DNA of 64,000 nt from Pseudoruegeria sp039972875 (GTDB lineage Bacteria; Pseudomonadota; Alphaproteobacteria; Rhodobacterales; Rhodobacteraceae): contig JBDWMA010000013.1 in NCBI GenBank assembly GCA_039972875.1, positions 19,218-83,217 on the forward strand, in the 5' to 3' direction. A program made the position numbers and the translations under genes. The notes beneath the pieces are model-generated. The model made no database searches and had not been told where the DNA came from. It was given only the letters and a program-made list of their open reading frames with translations. The stretch's first letter is position 1; each line of letters starts with the position of its first letter. Positions 44,636 to 54,079 of the stretch are shown here, piece by piece.

Positions 44636-47095
44636 ATGCGCGTGGATGTATCAGCAGAGATGCCGCCAAACTTGCAGGACCGGGTTTCGGATAACGATAG
44701 TGTCAGGGGGGGCGAATTCGAGGGCGGTATTGAGAAACTAGCGGCATTTAGCCAAACGTTTGAACCCCAGCACGAGCTTATGGAAACAGCCAGATCATCG
44801 TTGACTTCCATTGGAGAATTAGCCGCCGGTGAGGATAGCGACGCATTGGCAAACGCACTTTTTGGCGATCTACCGGCAGCCGGTTCGCTTGCCGAAATGG
44901 ATCTTGATACCGTCATGTCAATGCTTGCAGAACTCGGCACTGGTGTGAAATCCAAAAGTGACTTTGAAATGCCAAGAATTATAGTGGTTGGAGTGGAGGA
45001 CCCACTAAATTCATTACCATCAGATACGTTGGGTGCCTTTGTTCCGGGCAACGATGGAGAGCGCGGAACGATAATGATCGCTGAAAAGCTTCTTGACGCT
45101 GACGTTTTACCCGGTGGTGAGACATTGGAGAGTGTGATGTTAGAGGAAGTTGGCGAAGCCGTTGCCGAATTTGCATCAGAGTACCTCGTCAGCATGGAAT
45201 CTGACCTCAGCGTGGCGAAAGGCGACGTCGGTGACAGGATTGAAACTGTTGTAAACGGTGGCATGCTTGATATGGAGAGCGACTTTGAAGCCGTTGAATT
45301 GGGCGAAGACGGCGCTGATGAAGTTTTGGTTCGCCTAAACAATGAAGAGCTTATCGCAAAGGGTGCCGTGGCAGCCGCCGGTGTTGCCATCAATTGGAAA
45401 AACCTAACCTCGGCGAACTCTGACAAAGTTGCGGATGAAGGCGTAACTCTTGTGACAGACTACATCTGGGACGCGGCAACGTCAGAAGGTGGTACACGAG
45501 ATGCGGCCGGTAATGAGGCTTGGGCGAGCGCAATTACAAGAGGATTGTCAACCCTGCCAGGCACGTCAATCGAAGTCGAAGAGTTACATGAGATAGCAAC
45601 CCTTCTTAATGCCGGCTCTGAGTATAAGACGTTCACCAAAGAGGATATTCGGTCATTGCTTGAAGACGGCGTCATCCGGTTCGAAACAGATGCCAGTGGT
45701 TCCGTTCAGAACGCATCAATCGATCTAAACTCGATTTCGCAAATTCCATCAAATGTCTATACCTTCGAAATATCGGATGATGGCGTTTTAAAAACGAACA
45801 AACCCGCAACAATTTCCGCAACAGGGGCCGAGGTCTCTCCTGAGCAGCATGCAGGTTATGCTGGTGACTATTTCGATGGATATATGGTTTCGGTTGATGC
45901 CTTTAATACGCGATCATATAGCGCGGATTCGGGAAGTGGTTGGGAGGCATATGCAACCGAAGCATCGACCGAGTTGCTGGCTGGTGCGAACTTTATGAAC
46001 TCCATCTTCACAACGATGAAAAACGTTACGTATAATCTAGAACAAGTAGGTATTAGTCTTGATGCGTCTGTTGCAGACGGCACAATGACACAAGCTGAAG
46101 CCGATTCCACTCTGGCGACAATTGAGAGTGATTTATTAGATAACTTTGCCAACAAATATAATGGCGAGTTGGGCCTTTTGGGAACAGGAAATGAAGTAGA
46201 TTTCGCATCTATAGAGGACGTATTTGCTGCCTCATTAGATTTAATGACGCCAGGGATGGATAGTTTAACAAGCTTTATGTTTGAGGTTTCCGAGGCTATC
46301 CCTGAACTTCAAGATGCTGAAAAAAAGACTGAATTGATTAATACAATTCAATTCGTTGGTGCAATCATGGTCGGCATAGGCGTTGGGGCAGGTGGCTACA
46401 TGGGAGCAGGCAAACAACTGCTTGGAGCTGGCGGTTATGCATCAACTGGTGGACTTACAGCAGCGAACTACATCGAAAATGCCGCAAGTGTAATAGTCGC
46501 CACTGGAGTTAACATTGGAACGATTGGTTCTTTCGGGATTGAAGATACTGCTGAATTTGCAACGAGCGGTGGTATTTCCGAAATTGAAGCGGGGTTGAAT
46601 GAAACATGGCAAGATCTTGTGGATAAGGCTGGATCAGGGTCAGCGTTTGAAGCAGCATCCTTGGGGTACGCCGACGCTTACCGAAATTATTCAGACATGA
46701 TCGTTGATCATTGGCCTGATGGATACACAATGGCGGGGGAGCAAGTATATAACCCTGCAGGTACTGCAATGTTTCGCACATTCGAAGGCGGTCTGAATGA
46801 TGAAGGCAGCTATGGCGAAGTTCAGGGGATGATTGATGCCTTAAAAGCACGTGCTGAGGAAATCAATACAGCTGCTGCCAGTGCTGGTCAGAACATTCGT
46901 TATGAGGTGATCCATACGCCCGCGGTTGATCCTAGCAATTATATTACGGGTGATCCCGGTGATACTTCCCAACCATATTACGAAGAGGGCAGTTTTGTTT
47001 CGGTAAGAGTGATGCGAGATCCAGTGGTCGAAGCTGGGGGCACGCCGGACGACCTATATGAATTTGATGTTACTATGAATATTGATCGCTACTAA
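44636..47095 (+). CDS. Unrecognised acidic 819-residue protein
   Basis: It starts at ATG with AGGAGGAGG upstream and ends with a terminator. It is rich in Asp/Glu/Gly/Ser, has no signal peptide and no cysteine that I can see. Residues about 110-210 (GAFVPGNDGERGTIMIAEKL ... VMLEEVGEAVAEFA ... GDVGDRIETVV) resemble the EEIGHxVD segment found in some cyanobacterial and marine RTX-type secreted proteins, but the zinc-type His is replaced by Glu. One glycine-rich hydrophobic segment (TIQFVGAIMVGIGVGAGGYM) lies near residue 580. It may be a secreted or effector-like protein; function is unknown. It is flanked by IS6 copies. Confidence 0.85.
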   Translation: MRVDVSAEMPPNLQDRVSDNDSVRGGEFEGGIEKLAAFSQTFEPQHELMETARSSLTSIGELAAGEDSDALANALFGDLPAAGSLAEMDLDTVMSMLAELGTGVKSKSDFEMPRIIVVGVEDPLNSLPSDTLGAFVPGNDGERGTIMIAEKLLDADVLPGGETLESVMLEEVGEAVAEFASEYLVSMESDLSVAKGDVGDRIETVVNGGMLDMESDFEAVELGEDGADEVLVRLNNEELIAKGAVAAAGVAINWKNLTSANSDKVADEGVTLVTDYIWDAATSEGGTRDAAGNEAWASAITRGLSTLPGTSIEVEELHEIATLLNAGSEYKTFTKEDIRSLLEDGVIRFETDASGSVQNASIDLNSISQIPSNVYTFEISDDGVLKTNKPATISATGAEVSPEQHAGYAGDYFDGYMVSVDAFNTRSYSADSGSGWEAYATEASTELLAGANFMNSIFTTMKNVTYNLEQVGISLDASVADGTMTQAEADSTLATIESDLLDNFANKYNGELGLLGTGNEVDFASIEDVFAASLDLMTPGMDSLTSFMFEVSEAIPELQDAEKKTELINTIQFVGAIMVGIGVGAGGYMGAGKQLLGAGGYASTGGLTAANYIENAASVIVATGVNIGTIGSFGIEDTAEFATSGGISEIEAGLNETWQDLVDKAGSGSAFEAASLGYADAYRNYSDMIVDHWPDGYTMAGEQVYNPAGTAMFRTFEGGLNDEGSYGEVQGMIDALKARAEEINTAAASAGQNIRYEVIHTPAVDPSNYITGDPGDTSQPYYEEGSFVSVRVMRDPVVEAGGTPDDLYEFDVTMNIDRY

Positions 47096-47185
47096 TTCAT
47101 ATACACCCTTGGTGCTGGATTTATGTTTTAACGTTTCTTGATTGCGTAAATTTGATAGCCTTTGGGTCAAAATGCACAGTAAGCG

Positions 47186-47210
47186 GAGCGCTCAAATTTT
47201 CTGAGCGCTC
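47186..47210 (+). terminator. Terminator after the 819-residue protein gene
   Basis: GAGCGCTC (47186-47193) and GAGCGCTC (47203-47210), self-complementary with a 9-base loop, followed by TGTTATGTATTTATT. It lies about 90 bases past the stop. Confidence 0.7.
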
Positions 47211-47320
47211 TGTTATGTATTTATTGGCAAAATACTGAATGTTTCTGTCACCTGAGCTGTATTGCAGAGACCGATCTCTTAAGCCGCAGTCCGATGTGGC
47301 ACAGCATTTCATGATATGAT

Positions 47321-47790
47321 GGGGACTGTTACATTAAGTCTTGAACCACTAGTTTGACAAAAATTGGGGAGCGATTGTGCATAGAAACAATCGTTAAAAC
47401 GACACCGTTTCCCGTCATCGATCATTTTGTGTGCCATACGAATGTATTTGCGTTACCCGCTTTCTTATTAGGGTGTCGTTGACCCTTGCCGAGTTTGGCG
47501 AACCCAGGGTCATGATCACCGATAAATTGTGTAGCTATATCAGGTTGGTCAAAACACTGGCCCCGGATAACGATCATCGCACGCACAAAGGCTTGAACAA
47601 CGCGATCAAAGTGTTGCACCGGCAGGAACGTAATCGAGAAAAGATCTTTGACAAATTTAATCCCACCGATAGGCTCAGAGATTTTCGTCCACGCATGAGC
47701 AGATCAACGTGCTCATCCGTCCCCGCGGCGATCAACTAAACGCAACTTCATTCCGCCACACCCGCTCCGATGTCTTCAGCCTCTGGGCAG
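47321..47790 (+). mobile_element. IS6-family remnant, chimeric
   Basis: The left end GGGGACTGTTACATTAA starts at 47321. Frames give KRHRFPSSIILCAIRMYLRY (N-terminus, stop at 47470), then after a jump MITDKLCSYIRLVKTLAPDN and HRTHKGLNNAIKVLHRQERN (the DDE core of another IS6 subtype), then SFRHTRSDVFSLWAD. The 5' part matches the element at 63790 and the 3' part continues the transposase with frameshifts and a deletion. It is not functional. Confidence 0.82.
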
Positions 47791-47900
47791 ATTCCACCGC
47801 CAAACTCGGCACGCGACTTGTAGAAACTGACGCTGCTCATGCCGGGCTCGCGGCACAGCTCAGAGACAGGCACCACCCTTCGCCTACTTCAAAACTGACA
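47775..47900 (-). pseudogene. IS3-family OrfA remnant
   Basis: The minus strand reads VPVSELCREPGMSSVSFYKS and RAEFGGG, the helix-turn-helix of IS3 OrfA. It is cut on both sides and abuts the IS6 remnant. Confidence 0.7.
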
Positions 47901-48139
47901 TGAACTGTGCGTCCCTGCCCCGTTCGTTCTTCATTCAAATTCTACTTTTACCCACCACTAATACTAGGGGGATTACCCCTATCGCCTCGTAGAACACCAG
48001 AAAGTGCAATCCAAAAATACAAACTAAAGTTGTTTTTTCCTAAACTATATAACCTCATAAGGGGAATAACCCACTTTTAGTCAAAAGCTTGAAGATCTTG
48101 GCCAATTGTCCGCATTCAAGAGTAGAAAGAGCAAGACGC

Positions 48140-49117
48140 ATGATGAATTTTGAAAATCGACACAACCTTAAGCAACTGCTCAACTCGCATAACCTGTCCT
48201 CATCAGGTTGGGTGAAATTGAGCCACGGAGGATTCTCAGGCGCTCAGATCTATAAGAAATCCAGCCAAATAGACCAGTCCTATGTTCTAAAGGTTACTTC
48301 TGCCCAGACGGATTGGATCATGCGCACGACTTCGGACCACTTGTGCAGAGAGGCCGTCTTAGCCAATACCACTAGCATTCGCCGAGAACAGGTGACCACT
48401 CCGGTGATCGGATCTGCCCAGGATGGAAGCGTCTTCTCAATCTTGATGCATGATATCTCTGATCAGCTTCTCTCGAATGAAAGGTTGAGCAAAGCGCAGC
48501 TCAATACAATTCTGCTTGGCATGAGCGATCTACATGCAATGGCGGCGCCAGATGTGCCCGGAATTACCTGGTGCGACATAGAGGATCGGCTTACCCTTTT
48601 TGAGCCAAACCCCGAGAAATTGGCTCAATTCAGGAATGCAGAAGTCATTTTGGGGGGCTGGGAGGTGTTTTTTAAACTCGCCCCAAAGGACCTCAAAGAG
48701 CTGGTTCTATCCTTGTTCAACGACCTAGACCCACTCAGACGCGCGCTTGGTCGCCTCCCCAACAGTTTTCTGCATGGCGACCTTAAGACCGACAATATTG
48801 GCATAAGCCCCACAGGCAAGATGTCTCTGATTGACTGGTCCATGCCAATGATCGCGCCGGCCGCTATTGATTTAGGTTGGTTCCTGGCGATGAATTCTCG
48901 TGCGTTACCGGTTACGCTGGATGAAACAATCAAAGCCTACTCTGACTATTCCAATATCGAAGACCACTTGTTCGAACTGCATCAGTCTGTGACCGTTCTT
49001 TGTGGCTTCCTGTTACGAGGATGGCGCAAGGCATTAGATGCCCAATCTGGCGAGCCATCAGAGTTCCGCTGGTGGTGTGAGCGCGCGTCAAGCGCTTCGA
49101 AGATCTTGGCCGGGTAG
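48140..49117 (+). CDS. APH-family small-molecule kinase
   Basis: From the ATG at 48140 the protein has 325 residues; an upstream TTG at 48089 is possible but has no ribosome site. The catalytic loop is FLHGDLKTDNIGI (His212, Asp214) and the metal-binding loop is LIDWSMP (Asp232). The ATP-loop is LSHGGFSGAQIYK, with Lys in YVLKVTS. The fold is that of aminoglycoside/choline/homoserine kinases. It precedes the biosynthetic-looking operon at 49514 by about 400 bases and may phosphorylate a related small molecule, but they are not clearly cotranscribed. Confidence 0.83.
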   Translation: MMNFENRHNLKQLLNSHNLSSSGWVKLSHGGFSGAQIYKKSSQIDQSYVLKVTSAQTDWIMRTTSDHLCREAVLANTTSIRREQVTTPVIGSAQDGSVFSILMHDISDQLLSNERLSKAQLNTILLGMSDLHAMAAPDVPGITWCDIEDRLTLFEPNPEKLAQFRNAEVILGGWEVFFKLAPKDLKELVLSLFNDLDPLRRALGRLPNSFLHGDLKTDNIGISPTGKMSLIDWSMPMIAPAAIDLGWFLAMNSRALPVTLDETIKAYSDYSNIEDHLFELHQSVTVLCGFLLRGWRKALDAQSGEPSEFRWWCERASSASKILAG

Positions 49118-49513
49118 CATGCGTTCTGACCCATGGTGGGTTTGAAATTGCGTGATGGCCGGGCGGAATTATCATGTTAATGTCAGCCGTCCAAAAAGCT
49201 GTTGGAAGCTCCTGAAACAGGGTTCTTCAATGCCTATTCGATGACAACCTTGCCCGCGACGAGCTGCGTGTCGCAATTCTTAGGCACCGGTAAGGGTACA
49301 GATTCAGGATCACCCCCCTTTTTTCACAATCCAGAGTTAGCGCAAATCGGAAAAATCTACTCTGGCTGCGTTTTTAAGCGCCACATCGTACATGCATACC
49401 AACTGAAAATACACCCTCCAACATGGCGTGTTTTTGCACAGTTTTGGCACATTTTCTTGCCACCTCGGCGCTAGGTTATCGAAAAATTCACCTATGGCAT
49501 CGGAGGACCGCAT
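49118..49513. other. Promoter region of the 49.5-55.3 kb operon; no gene seen
   Basis: About 395 bases with no convincing gene. CGGAGGACC (49501-49509) is the ribosome site for the next gene. No sigma-54 or known operator could be confirmed. Confidence 0.5.
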
Positions 49514-51613
49514 ATGCGTGATCTTCATACGAATGAGGACTTGCATCAACCCTTCCCAACATTAGGCGGAGACGATACAGCGCGATCTCTGTACTGGCAA
49601 GCGCTAGACATCGAGACTTACCCCGATTGCCCAAACCAGCTACTGGCGGTGCTTTCTGAGATACTGCCTGACGGGTCAACTGCTGAGGCGGAACTGTTTG
49701 AGCAACCGGGCGAACTGGAATCTTTGCGCGCGACGGCCTTGATACAGCCGCTGCACGCACCAGCGCTGAACCCGGATCTGTTTCCTGATCGGGATCGGCA
49801 GCAATTTGCATTGCTGCAACTTGCCCCATTGATGAGACTCGAAGGGGCCCAGCTTTCAGGGGCGATCCAACTGCGCACCGCTGGCCTGTCCAGCGGTGCG
49901 GCCTTGTTGCGTATGCACGAGCGAATATCAGGAGCAGGGGATCTGAATGCAAGCCGACCTTGGGTATTCGCCCAAGAACTGGCCGCTGGGGGGATCACAT
50001 TACCTGCCCTGCATGATGCCGGTTTTGCATTTGATTACCGGATCGGAGAGTCGGCCTTTCAACTGCCCCTCTTCCTCTTGGCTCTCGCGCAGTTTCCGGG
50101 TCAGTATTATGCCCAAACATTGGGGGTAAACCTGTTCTTGGCCCAAGCCTGCCCGGCCTCGTTTCTGCCTGAAACCACTCCCTATACCAAACTATTCAAA
50201 AGCCACCTGACGGACGATATCCAAGATGCGCGGGCTGCCATTCTATTGGCTAAAGGCAGCGATACGAGACTGATTGAACAGGGGTTTTTCGCCGCGCGGC
50301 GTATCTATCAGATTTTCTTGGATCAGTTGGTGTTAGATCTTCGGAATGGCAACCGATTTACCGCAACCGGAAAATTTCTAAGCCTTCTCACCCGACTTGG
50401 CAGCGCGCCCTTTGGCTATCATAAAAAAGGAAAAATGGGCGGCGAGCCAATTGACCACTGGTTCGATCCACAACGCCTTGACCCTGGCCGGACCTTGCAG
50501 GCCCTGGCCCGCTCCCCCTATGTGCTGCCGGGACAACCCGACAAAAGTCGTTTTCTGACCCAACTGACAGAGCCAAACGGGCCGATGTTTCGTATTTTCT
50601 CAGATGCTGATCTGCAGGTGATCCGGAACTGGATCCAAGCATTACCCCACTCGCGCGAGGTTGATCTGGCCGGGATCACTCTGCCTGCTCCGCTGCCCGC
50701 ACCAACGCCACGCCCCGCTGTTACGCTGGCCGCCTCCAAGGCGGGTTTCGATCTGCGCGAGATGTATTATCGGCTGTTGAACATTGACAAGTTTCCGAAA
50801 GAACGCTGCACGGCTGGCGCCTATGCCCGAGACTGGCTGAAGGCGCATGAGCGCCGAGCCGTGGCGCTGCCTTTCGATGTCTATTCTCATGCGGATCTGG
50901 ATCTATGGCTCGAAAAGCAACACGCCGAACAGGTGGCCAGTTATCAGCCGCTGGTTGATTATCCCGAAGAGGCACGCGAAGAGGTGGTGCATATGGCAGT
51001 GCAATTGGCACCGCTGACCCGCATCGACGGTGCATGGTTGCGCGCCTTTACCGCCCCCGAACACGTGAACACCAAGGTCGGGGGCCTGCTGTATCACATC
51101 TACGCCGACGAATTAGGTAATGGTGACATCGCGCTCCACCACGGCAATATCTACCGTGATCTGGTGGCCTCAATGGGCTATGATCTTGCCGACTTCAGCG
51201 AGCGGGAATTTGCATTTGATCCTGTCTTTACGGATAACGCTTTCGAGGTGCCGGTTTTCTGGCTGAGCATTTCGCTGTTTCCCCGCCGCTTCATGCCCGA
51301 GATACTGGGTCTCAATCTGGCCATGGAGTTATCGGGCATTGGTGGAGAATATCGTCGCTCGGGTGATGTTCTAGCGCATTATGGATATTCGGCACAGTTC
51401 ACCATTCTGCATAATTCCATCGACAATATCATTACCGGTCACACCGCCTGGGCCATAAACGCCATCAAGGCGCATATGGATGAAGTCGGGATGCGCAGCG
51501 GCGCGGCCGGGCTTGCCGCTCATTGGCAGCGCGTCTGGACCGGGTACCGCGCACTGCACCCCCCACAACGCCGTCCACTTCTGATCGAGGCTCTGTCGCG
51601 CCTGTTCCAATAA
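49514..51613 (+). CDS. Tandem heme-oxygenase-like diiron oxidase (HDO-type), iron-containing redox enzyme family
   Basis: A protein of 699 residues with two related halves. The second half has the six diiron ligands in order: Glu533 (YADELGNGD), His543, Glu605 (LNLAMELSG), His633, Asp637 and His643 (ILHNSIDNIITGH). The first half (about 95-290) has the same layout (PWVFAQELAAGGITLPALHD, LGVNLFLAQACP, SHLTDDIQDARAA). The Glu605 and last His equivalents are missing there, so it is probably a non-catalytic partner domain. HDO enzymes do oxidative decarboxylation, N-oxygenation or C-C cleavage of amino-acid-like substrates; the substrate here is unknown. First gene of the operon. Confidence 0.82.
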   Translation: MRDLHTNEDLHQPFPTLGGDDTARSLYWQALDIETYPDCPNQLLAVLSEILPDGSTAEAELFEQPGELESLRATALIQPLHAPALNPDLFPDRDRQQFALLQLAPLMRLEGAQLSGAIQLRTAGLSSGAALLRMHERISGAGDLNASRPWVFAQELAAGGITLPALHDAGFAFDYRIGESAFQLPLFLLALAQFPGQYYAQTLGVNLFLAQACPASFLPETTPYTKLFKSHLTDDIQDARAAILLAKGSDTRLIEQGFFAARRIYQIFLDQLVLDLRNGNRFTATGKFLSLLTRLGSAPFGYHKKGKMGGEPIDHWFDPQRLDPGRTLQALARSPYVLPGQPDKSRFLTQLTEPNGPMFRIFSDADLQVIRNWIQALPHSREVDLAGITLPAPLPAPTPRPAVTLAASKAGFDLREMYYRLLNIDKFPKERCTAGAYARDWLKAHERRAVALPFDVYSHADLDLWLEKQHAEQVASYQPLVDYPEEAREEVVHMAVQLAPLTRIDGAWLRAFTAPEHVNTKVGGLLYHIYADELGNGDIALHHGNIYRDLVASMGYDLADFSEREFAFDPVFTDNAFEVPVFWLSISLFPRRFMPEILGLNLAMELSGIGGEYRRSGDVLAHYGYSAQFTILHNSIDNIITGHTAWAINAIKAHMDEVGMRSGAAGLAAHWQRVWTGYRALHPPQRRPLLIEALSRLFQ

Positions 51614-51644
51614 CCAACCCCTTCACACCTTAGGATTTTAATCT

Positions 51645-52241
51645 ATGGATATGCTGTTTCTCTATTTCCTCATGACCGTCATGATCATCAACCTGTCGCC
51701 AGGTCCAGCGATGATGTTTGTTCTGCAACAATCTCAGCGCAGCGGCATTCGAACCGGCACAAGCGCAGCACTTGGCGTCGAGTTAGGCGTTTTCATCTAT
51801 GTGATCCTGACCGCCTTTGGGGTCAGCGCAATCTTTGCTCGATTCCCGACCGTCTATACAGGAATCCAATTGGCAGGTGCGGCCTATCTGCTGTATTTGG
51901 CCTATCTCAGCTGGCCTCGAGGTGGTGATGTCGAAGATGCACCGCAAACCTCGGGCCGGGGTGCCTTTATCAAGGGCATGTTCATAAACCTGACCAACCC
52001 AAAGATCGTGTTGTTCTTCCTCAGCTTGATTCCGCAGTTCGTTCCTTCAGGTGCCAATGTTGAGACTTTCATTCTCTACGGCATCATTTTCAACATCGGT
52101 GGAGCGATCGTGAATGTATCCGTGGCGCTATTGTCGGGTTATGCGGCTGGGCTTTTGCAAAACAGCCGCTGGTTTGACTATGTACCACCCATCCTGTTCG
52201 TCGCCATCGCCCTCTTCTCAATCAGTGAGCGCTTCGCATGA
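51645..52241 (+). CDS. LysE/RhtB-family exporter
   Basis: A protein of 198 residues with six hydrophobic segments. The family signature is INLSPGPAMMFVLQQSQRSG (about 17-36) with the NLTNPKIVLFFLSLIPQFV loop in the middle. LysE proteins export amino acids or close analogues. It lies 31 bases after the diiron gene and overlaps the carbamoyltransferase by four bases, so it likely exports the pathway product. Confidence 0.92.
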   Translation: MDMLFLYFLMTVMIINLSPGPAMMFVLQQSQRSGIRTGTSAALGVELGVFIYVILTAFGVSAIFARFPTVYTGIQLAGAAYLLYLAYLSWPRGGDVEDAPQTSGRGAFIKGMFINLTNPKIVLFFLSLIPQFVPSGANVETFILYGIIFNIGGAIVNVSVALLSGYAAGLLQNSRWFDYVPPILFVAIALFSISERFA

Positions 52242-54079
52242 CACTGATCCTTGGACTATCTGCTTATTACCACGACAGCGCGGCAACACTGATTCAGGAT
52301 GGTGAAATTCTCTGCGCCTTTCAGGAAGAGCGTTTCAGCCGTATCAAACAGGACAAGCGTTTTCCGTATCATGCAATCAAGGCCTGCCTTAACCATGCGG
52401 ATATTACCATAAAGGATTTGGATGGGATCTGTTATTATGAAGATCCCGAGCTAAAATACGACCGCATCATAACCACGTTTCGGCGTAACCGGCTCAAGGG
52501 TGCGGGGGTGTTTGCCAAAGAGATTCAGCAATATCGCAAAAACCGCAAAATACTGAAAACAATTAATCAGGAATTACAGCAGCATTTTGGCGAATTTGAC
52601 ACTAAAATCACTTGCGCCGAACACCACCAATCGCATGCGGCTTCGGCCTATTACCCCTCACCGTTTTCCTCCAGTGCCGTGCTCTGCGTCGATGGCGTTG
52701 GCGAGTGGGCGACCATTTCGGCCTGGCACGGTAAGGGCATCGAACTGGAGCCACTGTGGAGCATCGATTTTCCGGATTCTCTGGGCCTTCTGTATTCCGC
52801 TTTCACCTATTTCTGTGGCTTTAAAGTGGACTCAGGCGAATACAAGCTAATGGGCCTCGCCCCCTATGGAGAGCCGGTCTATGCCGAGGCCATTCACCGT
52901 GAGATCATTTCCGTCGCTGACGATGGCTCCTTCAGTTTGAACCGCGACTACTTCGATTATGAAGTCGGCACCCAGATGACCTCGCCGGCTTTTGATAAAT
53001 TATTCGGCGGGCCACGCCGCAAGCCCGAAACCGAGATCACCCAGCGTGAGATGGATCTGGCCGCTTCGGTGCAGGTGGTCACCGAAGACGTGCTGTTCAA
53101 GCTGGTGGAACGGTTGCAGCGCGAGACAGGCGAACGCAACCTCTGCCTAGCGGGCGGGGTTGCATTGAACTGCGTGGCCAACGGTAATCTGCTGCAAAAA
53201 GGACCGTTTTCTAATCTGTTCATTCAACCTGCCTCAGGGGATTCCGGCTGTTCCCTTGGCGCCGCCTATGTTGAGCATTTCCGCACCAATCCCGATGCTA
53301 AGAAATTCGCCTCACCGGAGGATCTCAGCATGGATGCAATGCAGGGCAGCTATCTTGGCAACGCCTATGGCACCGCCGAAATTCGCACTCAATTGGAAGA
53401 ACTCGGCGCTACGTTTGAAGTCTTGGGCGAGACTGAACTGGTTGCACGCACCACCGAAGCGCTGAGCTCGGACAAGGTTGTCGGCTGGTTCCAAGGCCGC
53501 ATGGAGTTCGGGCCCCGAGCGCTTGGGGGCAGATCGATCCTAGGCAATCCGCGTTCCCGCGACATGCAGCGCAATATGAACCTTAAGATCAAGAACCGGG
53601 AGTCTTTTCGACCATTTGCCCCGGCCATCTTGGCCGAACAGGCTGACAACTGGTTCGAGCTGGATGCGATTAGCCCCTATATGCTGATCGTGGCCAATCT
53701 ACGCCAAGACCGGCGCCTGATCACTGCCACGAATGAACGCCGGACCGGGTTGGATAAGGTGAATGAAGCCCGGGCAGAGATTCCCGCGGTGGTCCACGTC
53801 GATTACTCGGCTCGGGTGCAAACGGTGGATGGCAAACAGAACCCGATATTTCGTAAATTGATCGAGGCTTTCTACCAAGAAACGGACTGCCCGATCCTAA
53901 TCAACACCTCTTTCAATGTGCGCGGCGAGCCGATCGTTGAATCACCCATGGACGCATTCACCTGCTTCATGCGCACAGAAATGGATTGTTTGGTTGTTGG
54001 CTCCCTGTTCTTGGAAAAAACAAAACAGGCAGCCTGGGTAGAAGACAGTGACTGGAGAAAGCAATATGAGCTTGATTGA
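52238..54079 (+). CDS. Carbamoyltransferase (NodU/CmcH family)
   Basis: A protein of 613 residues. The N-terminal Kae1-like domain has the metal-binding HHQSHAASAYYP (His129, His130, His133) and the nucleotide motif CVDGVGEWATIS. The C-terminal domain has GWFQGRMEFGPRALGGRSIL and CPILINTSFNVRGEPIVESP. Both parts are complete. The family transfers a carbamoyl group from carbamoyl phosphate to a hydroxyl, as in cephamycin or Nod-factor tailoring. It starts four bases inside the LysE gene end and overlaps the SGNH gene, so it belongs to the same pathway. Confidence 0.92.
   Translation: MTLILGLSAYYHDSAATLIQDGEILCAFQEERFSRIKQDKRFPYHAIKACLNHADITIKDLDGICYYEDPELKYDRIITTFRRNRLKGAGVFAKEIQQYRKNRKILKTINQELQQHFGEFDTKITCAEHHQSHAASAYYPSPFSSSAVLCVDGVGEWATISAWHGKGIELEPLWSIDFPDSLGLLYSAFTYFCGFKVDSGEYKLMGLAPYGEPVYAEAIHREIISVADDGSFSLNRDYFDYEVGTQMTSPAFDKLFGGPRRKPETEITQREMDLAASVQVVTEDVLFKLVERLQRETGERNLCLAGGVALNCVANGNLLQKGPFSNLFIQPASGDSGCSLGAAYVEHFRTNPDAKKFASPEDLSMDAMQGSYLGNAYGTAEIRTQLEELGATFEVLGETELVARTTEALSSDKVVGWFQGRMEFGPRALGGRSILGNPRSRDMQRNMNLKIKNRESFRPFAPAILAEQADNWFELDAISPYMLIVANLRQDRRLITATNERRTGLDKVNEARAEIPAVVHVDYSARVQTVDGKQNPIFRKLIEAFYQETDCPILINTSFNVRGEPIVESPMDAFTCFMRTEMDCLVVGSLFLEKTKQAAWVEDSDWRKQYELD

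Noticed and set aside
44617..45426. 269-codon frame antisense to the 819-residue protein
   Set aside because: It is very rich in Ser/Pro, as expected for the complement of an acidic coding sequence, and lacks a ribosome site.
49440..49460. Sigma-54-like string TGGCAC...TTGC upstream of the diiron-oxidase operon
   Set aside because: The distance between the two halves is one base longer than the sigma-54 consensus, so a functional -24/-12 promoter is unlikely.
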